A DNA stretch of 64,000 bases from Iamia sp035765045. GTDB lineage: Bacteria > Actinomycetota > Acidimicrobiia > Acidimicrobiales > Iamiaceae. The notes below the pieces were generated by a model. The model did not search any database. It was not told the DNA's origin and saw only the letters and a list, made by a program, of their open reading frames with translations. A program made the position numbers and the translations under genes. Every line of letters starts with the position of its first letter. Positions within the stretch are counted from its first letter, which is position 1. Positions 41,206-51,089 of the stretch are shown one piece after another. The stretch spans positions 1-64,000 of the forward strand of contig DASTYI010000034.1 of the NCBI GenBank assembly GCA_035765045.1, written 5' to 3'.

Positions 41206-43288
41206 CGATGCTTCCGAAGAACCCGGGCACGGTGACGCCGTCGGCGGTGGGGATGTCGAGGAGGAACCGACGGTCGAGGAACCGGTTGGCCTTCTCGCAC
41301 GAGGTCTCCGAGGCGAACGAGCAGGAATGGCACGCCGCCCCGTGCAGGAAGTCCTCCGGGTCCTTTGGCGTGCGAGCCGCGCACACGGGGTCCGACGAGC
41401 AGCGCGCGGCACGGCGAAGGGCGTCGACGACGATGCCCTGGAGCCGGTCCGGCGCCGAGAGAGCGACCAGACCGCCGAGCGTTCCCTCGCTGTCGGACGC
41501 GGTGGTGCAGATGAGCACGCCGGCGGCGGGCTTCCGGGCGGCGGTGCCCTGCCAGGCGTAGACCCGCTCGGTGAGGCTGGCGGCGCCGTACCCGCACGAC
41601 ATGGCCATCTGTCGGATCAGCGCGTGGGCGAAGGTGTGGAGGAGCCAGTAGCGCGGGACCGGCATGCGGGTGTCGGGGTCGACCCACTTCGCCGTCTCCG
41701 AGAAGCGACGGACGAAGTTGCGGGCGTGAGCCTGCCGGTGCGCCTCCCACAGCGGCGACGCGAGGATCGTCTGCTCCCACGCCTCGACGGCGTCGAGGTC
41801 GAGCTGGAGGAAGACCCCCTCGCCTCGGTCCTCCGTGGCGGGCACCCAGCGAGGACGCCCGTCAAGGCTCAGCTTCACCAGGCGGGTGGCGAGGTCCCCG
41901 ACGCGGTCCATCATGTCGAGGCGGGTGAAGCCGAGGACGGCGTTGACCTTCTTCATGCGGTCGACGGCGACCACCCGGGTGATCCGGCGGTGGAGTTCGT
42001 TGCCACGGCCGGCCTCGGTGACCATCAGGTCGCCGGCGCTCGACTGCTGGGGGAAGAGGGCCGGCTGCTGGAGGTACTCCCACTCGGGCACGAGGAGGTC
42101 GACCGGGTCCCAGCGAGCGAGCTCCTCCTGGCGTTCGGTCTCCGATCCGAGCGGGGCGCGGGCTCGCTCCACGAGGCCAGCCACCTCGTCGTCGGTCAAG
42201 CCCTCGACGTCGATCGCCTTCGCTCCGGCCAGCGCCCGGATGACCGCGACCTGGCCCTTGAACTGCTCGATCTCCCTCCCGAGCTCGACCCGGAGCCGGT
42301 CGACGATCACGTCCTTCTGCTGGGCGTCGGTGCGGGGCATCACGATGACCGACTGGGTCGACGCGAACCAGAGGTTGGAGGCGCCCATCATGATGAGCGT
42401 CGGCCGGCCCTTGCAGGCGGGATCGAAGGCGTTCAGGTGCGGATGACGTCCCCGGCACTGCGCCGGGAGCTTGTCCCGACCCGAGCGGCCTTGGGCCTCG
42501 GCCATCCCCCGCGTCGCGCCGCAGGCCGCGCAGGTGATGGTCGACCCGATGCTCTGGCCGGTGTTGGCGTCGCGCATCTTGAGATCGGGGTTCTCCACCT
42601 TCGGGCACGGCCGGCCGCGATGGACCCACAGCCGGTAGGGGAACTCGTCGACGTGGCCGTTGGCGCAGGTGAGCAGGTGCGGGGCCGGCACCGCAGGGCT
42701 CTCCTTCTTGGACGTGCTCTTCTTGGCGGCGGCGGCCGAGGCGGCCTTCTTCCCTCGTCCGGGACAGCTCTTGTGGGTGAACTGTGCCTGGTCGGGGCGG
42801 AAGGGATGGGTGTTCGTGTAGGTGAAGCGGGGGATCGGCGCCAGGAAGTCGCAGCCCGTGCACCGCAGCCACTGGGGAAAGACGCGGCCGGGGATGCCGA
42901 GGTCGTTGCCTTCGGTGCTGAACTGCCTCTGCGCCGGTTGCCAGGGGAACGGTCGAAGGGTCTCGACCTGGTTGCCGAGGTGAAGGCGCACGACCTGGAG
43001 CAGCCGAGGCTCGTCGATGGTGGGGATCGTCCCCCGTCGTGCCCAGATCGGCTCCCAGTCGTCGAGGCCGGCGGGCATGACCGAGAAGTTGGGGAGCTCC
43101 ATGATGGCGCCAGGGCCGTAGGTGTAGAGGAGCGACGACGGACGGGCCGATCCGACCTTGGCCCGGTTCTTGACCTGGGTGTCCTCGGCGTCGGTGAGGG
43201 GGTCGAGGGCCTGACTCGGGTCGTGCAGCATGGCGACCGTCGTGGTGTCGGCGTCGTCGTCCTGGGTCTGGGGTGCGTCGTCGGCCAT
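41195..43288 (-). CDS. drmB: DISARM DUF1998 protein DrmB
   Basis: 697-aa protein. Several zinc-finger-like cysteine groups are visible: LRCTGCDFLAP near residue 140, SCPGRGKK near 170, LTCANGHVDEF near 200 and ITCAACGATRG near 240. The C-terminal DUF1998/MZB-like region contains RMPVPRYWLLHTFAHALIRQ, and the cysteine cluster CHSCSFASETSCEKANRFLD (about 665-684). DrmB forms the DNA-loading complex with the DrmA helicase in DISARM. ATG 43288 overlaps the drmA stop by 1 bp (TGATG) and its own end overlaps drmC. The residues and neighbours together make the call strong. Confidence 0.87.
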   Translation of the reverse strand: MADDAPQTQDDDADTTTVAMLHDPSQALDPLTDAEDTQVKNRAKVGSARPSSLLYTYGPGAIMELPNFSVMPAGLDDWEPIWARRGTIPTIDEPRLLQVVRLHLGNQVETLRPFPWQPAQRQFSTEGNDLGIPGRVFPQWLRCTGCDFLAPIPRFTYTNTHPFRPDQAQFTHKSCPGRGKKAASAAAAKKSTSKKESPAVPAPHLLTCANGHVDEFPYRLWVHRGRPCPKVENPDLKMRDANTGQSIGSTITCAACGATRGMAEAQGRSGRDKLPAQCRGRHPHLNAFDPACKGRPTLIMMGASNLWFASTQSVIVMPRTDAQQKDVIVDRLRVELGREIEQFKGQVAVIRALAGAKAIDVEGLTDDEVAGLVERARAPLGSETERQEELARWDPVDLLVPEWEYLQQPALFPQQSSAGDLMVTEAGRGNELHRRITRVVAVDRMKKVNAVLGFTRLDMMDRVGDLATRLVKLSLDGRPRWVPATEDRGEGVFLQLDLDAVEAWEQTILASPLWEAHRQAHARNFVRRFSETAKWVDPDTRMPVPRYWLLHTFAHALIRQMAMSCGYGAASLTERVYAWQGTAARKPAAGVLICTTASDSEGTLGGLVALSAPDRLQGIVVDALRRAARCSSDPVCAARTPKDPEDFLHGAACHSCSFASETSCEKANRFLDRRFLLDIPTADGVTVPGFFGSIDAV

Positions 43289-46200
43289 CAGTCGTCCTCC
43301 GCCGGGAAGGTCCACTCGGGAGCCCCTTCGGGAGGGAGGCTGAACAGCTTCTGATTGACCGGGCTGACGAGGATGTTGATCTCGGGCTGCACCTCGCGCA
43401 TGGAGTTGGCGATGACGAACGGCGCGGCGTCGGCCCGGCCGGAGCCGGCCCGGCTGCTCTCCGGGCTGATGATGAGCGGCAGGAAGGTGTCGCTGTCGCC
43501 CACTCGCTCGTAGACGAGCTGCTTCGTCAGCTGGTTGGCGTAGGCGGTGCGCTGGCTCCACCGGTCGAGGCGGTTGACCAGGAGCTGGTGGGCGCGGTTG
43601 GTGGCCACGGGGTCGCCGCGGGTGGCCGACTCGATGCGTTCCTTGAGCCGGTCGACGAGGGACTCGACGGCCGTCTTCTGGGCGGTGATGCGCCCGGCGT
43701 TGCGTTCGGGCGATAGGCCGTCGTCGCCAGCGGCGGCCTGCACGACTCGCACGGCGCTGACGAGGATGCCGTCGATGCCCCGGTCGAGGGAGGTCGCCGA
43801 GTAGGGGGTGACCGAGAGGGCTTCGACCTGGCGGTAGAAGGTCTCGTGGTAGTGACGCATCTGCTCGAAGTGAGCCAGGTCGCGGGGGCGGGCCCAGTTG
43901 CCGAGCGTGACGACGAGCCCAGGGCGAGCGCTGGCGTCGCGGCCCACGCGGGAGGAGGCCTGGATGTACTCGGCGGTGTTCTTGGGCTGGCCCACGACGA
44001 GCATCAGCCCGAGCCGCTGGACGTCGACGCCGACCTGGAGCATCGAGGTGGCCAGGACGACGTCGAAGGGCTGAGCCTTCCGCTCCGGCAGCTTCTTGCC
44101 AGCGTCCCGAGCTTCCATCCGTGCCCGCAGGCCGGCGGTGCTGTCGATGGTGGGGTCGAACTCGAGCCCGAGCTGGTCGAGGTTGCGGCCGATCTCGGCC
44201 GAGGCGATGCGGGAGGTGAGCTCGCCGACGTTCAGGAAGCCGAAGGCGGTGCCGTTGCGGGACGGGAACCCGGAACCGAGGCGAGGGCGCTTGACCCTGG
44301 TCTGCACGTCGTCGGAGACGTAGCGGGCCATGCCGGCCAGCTCCCGGGTGGCGTTGAAGTACCCGACGAGGGTCATGTAGGGGTCGGCGGCGGCGCCGGC
44401 CTCGTCGAAGAGGAGCTGGCCGCCCGACAGCAGCACCTCGGCGACGCGGATCTCGGCGCTGGACAGGCGGACGCCCTGGGCGCTGATGGCCAGGTAGCGG
44501 CGGCCGGGGTGGTCGGCGTCGATGGGCAGGTCTCGCGAGAAGAACGTGTCGCCGACGTCGAGGACCTGGGGCGGGAAGATCTCCACCCGCCGCCCGTAGA
44601 GGCCCCGCACCTGCTCCTCGGCGTTGCGCACGGTGGCCGTCGAGGCGACGATCAGCGGGCGGACCGGCTTGCCATCGGCCGTCTCCCACGACGACAGGGT
44701 CTCGACGGCCACCTCGAAGAGGCCGACGGCGGTGCCGAGCGAGCCGGTGATGAGGTGCAGCTCGTCCTGGATGATCAGGTCGGGCGGTCGGAGCCGGTTG
44801 ACCGGTCGGACCGTCGCCGACGGGTGGCCGTTGGCGGCGGGGTGGGCCTGTTGGATGTTGCAGGAGGCGTAGTCGGGGTGGACGTAGCCGTGTCGCCCGC
44901 AGCGGCGGGTGACGTACCCGAAGAGCGACGCCGCCTCGCCCTCTCGGGCCAGCCGGGCGAACTTGTCGACGGTGGCGATGACGAAGGCCGGGGTGAGCCG
45001 GTAGATCTCCTCGTCGACGGTGAGCACGGGCAGGCCCTCGGCCACGGACCCGCCCCGGGCGAACGGGCATCGGGCCAGGTCGTCACCGCAGTGGACGAAG
45101 GCCCGCCGGAGGGCATCGTCGGTGCTGACCTGGGCGGCGCCGATCGGCGTCCCGCACCAGGGGCAGCGCTGGACCTGCAGGACGGTGAGGCGATGGTTGC
45201 CGTACTCGTTCGCCTTGACCAGCTGCTGCTTGACCTCCTCGTAGCGCTTCGGCGCCACGTCGGTACCCACCCAGAGCCCGATGCGGAACGGCTCGGTGCC
45301 CCAGGTGGCCTCGTCCTCCCGGCGGGCCAGCTCCGCCGCGCACATGAGCGCGGTGGCCCTCTGGAACTGCTGGGCGGTGAGCAGGCGCAGCGTGTAGCGC
45401 ATGAGGACCGAGACGCCATCGCGTCCGTCGAGCGGGCCATCGACCGACTCCACCAGGCCCTGGAGGCGGCGGATGGCGAAGGTGTAGGCGGCCAGGCCCA
45501 GGTAGGCCTCGGTCTTGCCGCCGCCGGTGGGGAAGAAGAGCAGCTCGACCCGAGAGAGCACCTTGGCGCTGCGTCCGTCGCTGGTGGGCTCGGTGAGGGC
45601 GTGCAGCTGCAACAGGATGAAGGCGAGCTGGAACGGACGCCACGAGGCCGCGTCCTCGCCCTTCGCCTCGACCGCAGCTCGGGCGTCGGCGATCGAGAGC
45701 TTCGGGTCCGAGGCCCGGTCGGCGGCGATCTGGGAGTGGATGCGCTGGTCGCGCATCACCCGGTTCATGAACTGGAAGCACCGGAGCGCATCGGGGTCGT
45801 TCGTCAGGTGGTCGAGGCCGTCCTGCAGGCGGGCCAGGGCCGCCCGGGCGTCGTCGATGACCTCGTCGGCGGTGTCGCGCAGGTGGTCGGGGAGAGTGGC
45901 CGCCTCGCGAACCTGGTCGTCGATCCACATCGAGTAGGCCGACAGCACTGGCTCGAGGCCGGCCTCGACCTCCTTCGCCGACGCCGTGGCGAGCGCGTCC
46001 ATCGAGAGGAGCGCCCCGATCACGGGCTGAGCTCGCGTCTGCGCCGTCTCGGCCACGGGAAGCCAGGTGGTGGCGACCTCGGTGGCGCGCCGCGCCTTGG
46101 GGGCCGCGGTCCAGTCCGCGGAGCACGTCCGCCCGATGGCGAACTCGAGCCGGTCGCGGTACTGCAGGTCGAGCCGCCGAACCTCCTCGTCGTGCTCCCG

Positions 46201-47013
46201 CCAGTCGTGCTCCAGGACGTCGCGCACCGGGAGGAACGCCGCCGCGCCCCCGGCGTCGACCCGCAGGTGGGTCTGGAACATCCACATGGTCACGGGGACC
46301 GGAGTGGGGGTCTCCCGGTCGTTGCAGAGGGCGATCTCGACCAGGACCCGACCGTGCCTGGGGTCGTCGTAGCGGTCGATGCGGAGGACTACCGAGTCCT
46401 GGAGCGGGACGGCTGTCGTCCGGCCCGCTCGTAGCGAGGCCATCGTGATCGTCTTGGGGATCTCGATGGGGGTCCGCTGGTAGTGGCTGATGGGACGTCC
46501 CGCCTTGGTGACCTGCTCGGTCTCGACCGTGGCGTAGGTGCCCCAGGAGGCGGTGACGGTGAACGAGGCGAGGTCGGCGGGTACCTGGAAGCGGAGGCCC
46601 ATCGAGGCCGGGATCATCAGCCCCTGGCGGGGAGCGCGGTCCTCGACGTCGTCGTCCTGGTCGTCGGCCTCGTTGTCGTCGGCGGCGAAGGCGGGGACGC
46701 CGCGGCCCTCGGCGGCCGACTCGGCGTCCTGCGGGACCTCGAAGAGATCGCCACGGTCGACGGGCTCGCGCAGCTCGGCGTCGTCGTCGCTCCCGCCGGC
46801 CGGTGGCCCGGACAGCTTCACGGGGGCGAGCAGTCCGACGAGGTACTGGCCCTTGGGGCTGAAGGGCAGGGTCTCCTCCGGTCCCCGGACGGGACCGAGG
46901 AGCTCCCGCTGGAGGATGTCGGTCAGGTTCTCCCGCACGGCGAACGAGGTGCCGTCGAGCGGGTGCCCGAGCGCGTAACCCGACGGGGGGCCGTCGGCGG
47001 TGGAGGTGCTCAC
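43288..47013 (-). CDS. drmA: DISARM helicase DrmA
   Basis: 1241-aa SF2 helicase, core of the DISARM anti-phage system. Walker A FFPTGGGKTEAYLGLAAYTF lies near residue 495, motif II LIIQDELHLITGS near 752, and motifs V/VI ATSMLQVGVDVQRLG and QASSRVGRD near 985-1025. A Cys-containing insert (QRCPWCGTPIG; CGRHGYV) lies between the P-loop and motif II. An acidic segment (DDNEADDQDDDVEDR) near residue 110 is probably disordered. GTG 47013 overlaps the methylase stop by 4 bp (GTGA), and its stop touches the drmB start. The whole operon is translationally coupled. Confidence 0.9.
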   Translation of the reverse strand: MSTSTADGPPSGYALGHPLDGTSFAVRENLTDILQRELLGPVRGPEETLPFSPKGQYLVGLLAPVKLSGPPAGGSDDDAELREPVDRGDLFEVPQDAESAAEGRGVPAFAADDNEADDQDDDVEDRAPRQGLMIPASMGLRFQVPADLASFTVTASWGTYATVETEQVTKAGRPISHYQRTPIEIPKTITMASLRAGRTTAVPLQDSVVLRIDRYDDPRHGRVLVEIALCNDRETPTPVPVTMWMFQTHLRVDAGGAAAFLPVRDVLEHDWREHDEEVRRLDLQYRDRLEFAIGRTCSADWTAAPKARRATEVATTWLPVAETAQTRAQPVIGALLSMDALATASAKEVEAGLEPVLSAYSMWIDDQVREAATLPDHLRDTADEVIDDARAALARLQDGLDHLTNDPDALRCFQFMNRVMRDQRIHSQIAADRASDPKLSIADARAAVEAKGEDAASWRPFQLAFILLQLHALTEPTSDGRSAKVLSRVELLFFPTGGGKTEAYLGLAAYTFAIRRLQGLVESVDGPLDGRDGVSVLMRYTLRLLTAQQFQRATALMCAAELARREDEATWGTEPFRIGLWVGTDVAPKRYEEVKQQLVKANEYGNHRLTVLQVQRCPWCGTPIGAAQVSTDDALRRAFVHCGDDLARCPFARGGSVAEGLPVLTVDEEIYRLTPAFVIATVDKFARLAREGEAASLFGYVTRRCGRHGYVHPDYASCNIQQAHPAANGHPSATVRPVNRLRPPDLIIQDELHLITGSLGTAVGLFEVAVETLSSWETADGKPVRPLIVASTATVRNAEEQVRGLYGRRVEIFPPQVLDVGDTFFSRDLPIDADHPGRRYLAISAQGVRLSSAEIRVAEVLLSGGQLLFDEAGAAADPYMTLVGYFNATRELAGMARYVSDDVQTRVKRPRLGSGFPSRNGTAFGFLNVGELTSRIASAEIGRNLDQLGLEFDPTIDSTAGLRARMEARDAGKKLPERKAQPFDVVLATSMLQVGVDVQRLGLMLVVGQPKNTAEYIQASSRVGRDASARPGLVVTLGNWARPRDLAHFEQMRHYHETFYRQVEALSVTPYSATSLDRGIDGILVSAVRVVQAAAGDDGLSPERNAGRITAQKTAVESLVDRLKERIESATRGDPVATNRAHQLLVNRLDRWSQRTAYANQLTKQLVYERVGDSDTFLPLIISPESSRAGSGRADAAPFVIANSMREVQPEINILVSPVNQKLFSLPPEGAPEWTFPAEDD

Positions 47014-50000
47014 TCGAACATCGCCTCGCTCCCGGGCATCTGCTTCTTGGCCCGGCTCTTGCCCTTCGGCGCCGCGCCAGATGCCGCCTCGGCCGCGGCA
47101 CGGCGGTGGTTCTCCTCCAGCAGCCGGTCGAGGATCTCGACCCGGGCGGCGGGGCTCACCGTCCACCGCTCCATCTGCCGGTAGGTGTGGAACCCGTGCT
47201 CGAGCGGGATGTCGGACCACCCGTAGGCGTCCATCACAGCCTCATCGAGGTCAACGTGGATCTCCCTCATTCGCGCCACGTCCGGGTCCGATGCATCGGA
47301 GACCTCGGGATCGTTGACCAGGTTGTAGAGCTTCGTCATCCCCAGCTCTCGGCGGAGCATGATCGCCCGTCGCTCCTCGGCTAGGGAGCGTCCAGCCGAC
47401 TTCAACCATGTCGTCGACGTGGGTCTCGGGAATGGCACAAAGGCATCCGACGGCGAGTAGTTCGTACTGTTGGTGCCCAGAGTCGAGCAATAGGTGACGG
47501 TCCACAGGAGATGAGCGGTGGAGGACAGGACTGCAAACAGTTCAGAGGAATCGCTGGCGAATACGATGAGCTTCTGATCAAGGACTTGATCGGTATCGAC
47601 AATAGCCGGAAGAACTGTCTTGCTCACCTGTGCTATAACGATCACTTCGTCAAGGTCCCGGGTGGCAAGGCGAAGCGCTGGTCGCTTTTCAGCAAACTGC
47701 CACCACCGATTCCGAAGCGCCGCTCGGTTCACCCGCTCGCGCTCTGGGCGCACCAGCTGCTCGACGCGGCTGAAGGGAACTGCGAACTTTCGGGCCTCCC
47801 CCTCGGATCTGTCGTAGAAGTCGATCACGTGCCTGGATGCGCTGAAGTCGGGCCGTGAATTTACATCGTCACCGTTCAGATATCGCCGCACCACTTGCCG
47901 GAGTGTGTGGTCTGCGTCGAACCACTCTCTAGCCTCACGATCTTGAACGATGAAGCCCTTACCAAGTACGTAGCAACCGACAAAGGCGATTCCACCATTC
48001 TCCGAAAGCGGAATCGGTGAACCAGTCACCTCGCCGGCCGCGTCTAGGAGCGTTGAAATCGATCCGACCTGCTGCCCATTGCAGTTCGGCAATACCCCGT
48101 CACCAAGACTGATGCGGCTCGCCCAAACTACCGCATACTGCAGATTTGCCGAGATAGATGGCCACTGCCGACTCTGAACTGCCCGATGGATTTCGAATCC
48201 CTTGCTGTCGAGTTGATCCAGGCCCACGTCCCGCGTATCGCCTTGAGCGACCGTGCTTGTTGCAAGGAGACCGAAGACTCCCCTTTCGGCAAGAACGGAC
48301 TGCGTTCTTAAAAAGAAGTAGGCGACGAGGTCCGCATGGCCTCGTCGTTCGCAAGCGATCTGGTTCACGAACCACTCCCGTATTCCCTCCCCAAAGGCAC
48401 CCGTAAGCTTCTTGCCACCGAGGAAGGGTGGGTTGCCGATGACGGCGTCGAAGCCGCCGTGGTCGACGATGACGTCCGGGGCTTCGAGAACCCAGTGGAG
48501 GGGTTTCCAGCGTTCGTAGTCGGTGTCGACGGTTGGTGACAGGCCTCGGTCGATGTAGTCCTCGAGCGGCTTCGGGTCGGGCTGACCCGCCTTCGGGTGA
48601 GCCTTCTTGATCAAGGCACGCAGGTCGTCGTAGGCGTCGTCGAGCGGCTTGCCCGGCTTGCCGCCGAGGGGGAGGCCGGCGGCGATGATGCCGTCGGCGA
48701 TCTGGCGGAGATCGGCCGTGACCCTCCCGAACTCGGCCAGCTGGCGGTTCTTGGCCGCGCTGGTGCGGGCGGGGTCGTCCTCGTCGATCTCGGTGGCCAG
48801 CCGCTCGCGGAGCTGCACCGCCTTGCGGATGGTGGGCTCGATGTCGACGTCCCAGATGTCGAACTGCCGGTCGAGCGGGACCCGGCTCGGGTCGATGTGG
48901 ATCTTGCGGAGCTGGTCGAGGCTGGTGAGCCCGAGGAGCGAGTTGCCGACGAAGACCTTGTCGTCGACGAACGAGAAGGGCAGGTCACGGTCGAGCGAGA
49001 CGAGCCACAGCGAGAGCTTGCACATCTCGACGGCCATCTCGTTGATGTCGGCGCCGTAGAGGCATCCGGCTACGACCTCACGGATGGCCCGGGCGTGGAG
49101 GTCGGGGCGATGGACGTTGCTGGGGTCCTCGATGGTCCAGGCCTCGACCAGCCGCTCGGCAAGGTACCGGGCAGCGGCGACCAGGAACGCTCCCGAGCCG
49201 CAGGCGATGTCGGCCACCTTGAGCGACATCAGGTCCTCCGACGAGCGGAGCTTCCAGGTCGACTCGTCGCCGGTCTGGTGCGGCCCCGGCGAGTAGCACA
49301 GCGGTTGGAGGGCGTGGAGGACAACCTCCTCGGCCAGCGACCGGGGGGTGTAGTGCGCGCCGGCGTTCTTGCGCGACGGGGTCTCCTTCACCAGGAGCCC
49401 GCCGTCGAGGACGATCAGCGGCCGGGAGCGGAGGTCGAGGCGGACCACACCGAGCCAGGGGGTGATCCGGTCGCGGAGCGCGGTGTCGTCGCCGGTGATC
49501 TGGGCCAGGGCGCTGGCCGCCGACGGGTCGGGGTCGGAGGCGATGGCCCTCGCCATCTGGGCCACGGTGGCGGGCTTGGCCGACGGCTGGGTCCCGGCCA
49601 CCCAGTCGCGGATGGCCGTGGCCAGCTTCTTGGGGTCGGCGTGGGCGGCGCCGAGCTCTTCCAGCACCGCGAGCGGGATCTCCGGCTCGGAGCCCTCCTT
49701 GCCCGGGAGGCCGAGGTAGGTCTCGACGACGGCGACGCTCGTGTAGCCGAGGAGGCCCTCGTAGATGTAGCCGATCTGCTCCACGTCGATGTCGCGGAAC
49801 GAGATGCGGCGCGCCTCGCCGTCGACCACGGCGACCTGCACCGACCGCAGCACGTGGAGCATCACCCGGTCGGAGACGCTGAGGCCCAGCCCGCCGCCGT
49901 CCTGGGTGGCGGTGAGGAACGGGAACCGGGTCGGGTCGAACAGGGACCCGCCGTAGGCGGGCATGCGCAGGCTCTCGAACGAGGCGCCGCGGTGGAGCGC

Positions 50001-51089
50001 GTGGCTGGTGGCCAGCAGCCGGTGCCAGGTGAGGGCGGTGGCGTCGAGGGACTCCTCGCCCTCGTCGGTCTGGCGGGCGAGGAGGGCGTCGAGCTCCCGG
50101 GCGATGCCGTAGCCCTGCTCGAACAGCTCACCGGCGGGCAGGAGGCCTCGCTCCTCGGCGTAGAGGAGGAAGACGGCCCGCATCATCACGGTGACGGCGG
50201 CGTCGTAGGCCTCGTGGGCGTCGGCCGGCAGCGGGGACGGCTGACCCCGGTGGCGGGCGTCGAAGGCCGACTCCGAGAAGGACTGGATCAGCAGCTCGAC
50301 CGCCCGCCGGACCTGGGAGCCGAGGGCCTCGGTGATCTCCTCGGCGGCGGCCACCGACGCCGCGAACAGGGCGGGCAACCGCTCCTCGGCGGCCCCGCCG
50401 ACGACGTGCTGGCGGCTGATGAGGGTGAGGAAGGCGTCGCGGGTGCGGGGCTCCTCGACCCACGTCAGGGCGTCGACGATGCCCGACGCCGTGGTCACGC
50501 CCTCACGGGCGCAGACCAGCCCCCACCACCGGCCGTCGGTGACGATGCCGACCTCGACGCCGCTGGCCCGGAGCAGGGCGTCCATCCGGTCGATCGGGGT
50601 CGCCGCCCACAGATCGTTGGGGGTCGACCGGAGCGAGTCGGTGGCGTCGACCATCAGCACGAGGGCGCCGATGCCGTCGGCCCCCTCGAGGGCGGCGTCG
50701 GGGCGGACCGACACCACGCGGTTGGGCGAGTGGGCCTCGATGCCGTCCACGCCACCCCAGCGGAGCGACTCCAGCCACCCGGCACCGTCGTGCAGGACGG
50801 TCCGCACCCAGGTGTCGCGGGCCTCCCGGAGCGCCGCGTCGGCGTCGGCTCGATCGGCGTCTGCCGCCCGGTCGAGGGCTTCCCAGGCCCGCTCGAAGTC
50901 CTTCCGGGCGTCGAGCACCAGGTCGAGCCGGTCGGGGTGGTTGGCCCGGAGGTCGGGGATGCCGTTGGGCCACACGCCCTTCAGCGCAGGGGCGGCCAGG
51001 AACGGGCCGTCGGTGTCGACCAGCTCGAGCCAGCGACGGTGGAGGTCGGTGGCGTTCGGGGTGGCCCGGCGACGCATGGTGCGGGGCAT
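47010..51089 (-). CDS. drmMI: DISARM class 1 adenine methyltransferase DrmMI
   Basis: 1359-aa N6-adenine DNA methyltransferase-type protein, Eco57I-like in its large size. Motif I is VADIACGSGAFLVAAARYLA near residue 628; KNAGAHYTPRSLAEEVVL precedes it; motif IV is DAVIGNPPFLGGKK near residue 887. The C-terminal 450 residues should hold the target-recognition domain. The DNA from about 47,380 to 48,420, which encodes that part, has much lower GC than the rest of the gene and less biased codon use, suggesting that the specificity region was exchanged by recombination. ATG 51089 overlaps the drmD stop (TGATG). Modification protects host DNA; the methylated site cannot be read from sequence. Confidence 0.87.
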   Translation of the reverse strand: MPRTMRRRATPNATDLHRRWLELVDTDGPFLAAPALKGVWPNGIPDLRANHPDRLDLVLDARKDFERAWEALDRAADADRADADAALREARDTWVRTVLHDGAGWLESLRWGGVDGIEAHSPNRVVSVRPDAALEGADGIGALVLMVDATDSLRSTPNDLWAATPIDRMDALLRASGVEVGIVTDGRWWGLVCAREGVTTASGIVDALTWVEEPRTRDAFLTLISRQHVVGGAAEERLPALFAASVAAAEEITEALGSQVRRAVELLIQSFSESAFDARHRGQPSPLPADAHEAYDAAVTVMMRAVFLLYAEERGLLPAGELFEQGYGIARELDALLARQTDEGEESLDATALTWHRLLATSHALHRGASFESLRMPAYGGSLFDPTRFPFLTATQDGGGLGLSVSDRVMLHVLRSVQVAVVDGEARRISFRDIDVEQIGYIYEGLLGYTSVAVVETYLGLPGKEGSEPEIPLAVLEELGAAHADPKKLATAIRDWVAGTQPSAKPATVAQMARAIASDPDPSAASALAQITGDDTALRDRITPWLGVVRLDLRSRPLIVLDGGLLVKETPSRKNAGAHYTPRSLAEEVVLHALQPLCYSPGPHQTGDESTWKLRSSEDLMSLKVADIACGSGAFLVAAARYLAERLVEAWTIEDPSNVHRPDLHARAIREVVAGCLYGADINEMAVEMCKLSLWLVSLDRDLPFSFVDDKVFVGNSLLGLTSLDQLRKIHIDPSRVPLDRQFDIWDVDIEPTIRKAVQLRERLATEIDEDDPARTSAAKNRQLAEFGRVTADLRQIADGIIAAGLPLGGKPGKPLDDAYDDLRALIKKAHPKAGQPDPKPLEDYIDRGLSPTVDTDYERWKPLHWVLEAPDVIVDHGGFDAVIGNPPFLGGKKLTGAFGEGIREWFVNQIACERRGHADLVAYFFLRTQSVLAERGVFGLLATSTVAQGDTRDVGLDQLDSKGFEIHRAVQSRQWPSISANLQYAVVWASRISLGDGVLPNCNGQQVGSISTLLDAAGEVTGSPIPLSENGGIAFVGCYVLGKGFIVQDREAREWFDADHTLRQVVRRYLNGDDVNSRPDFSASRHVIDFYDRSEGEARKFAVPFSRVEQLVRPERERVNRAALRNRWWQFAEKRPALRLATRDLDEVIVIAQVSKTVLPAIVDTDQVLDQKLIVFASDSSELFAVLSSTAHLLWTVTYCSTLGTNSTNYSPSDAFVPFPRPTSTTWLKSAGRSLAEERRAIMLRRELGMTKLYNLVNDPEVSDASDPDVARMREIHVDLDEAVMDAYGWSDIPLEHGFHTYRQMERWTVSPAARVEILDRLLEENHRRAAAEAASGAAPKGKSRAKKQMPGSEAMFE

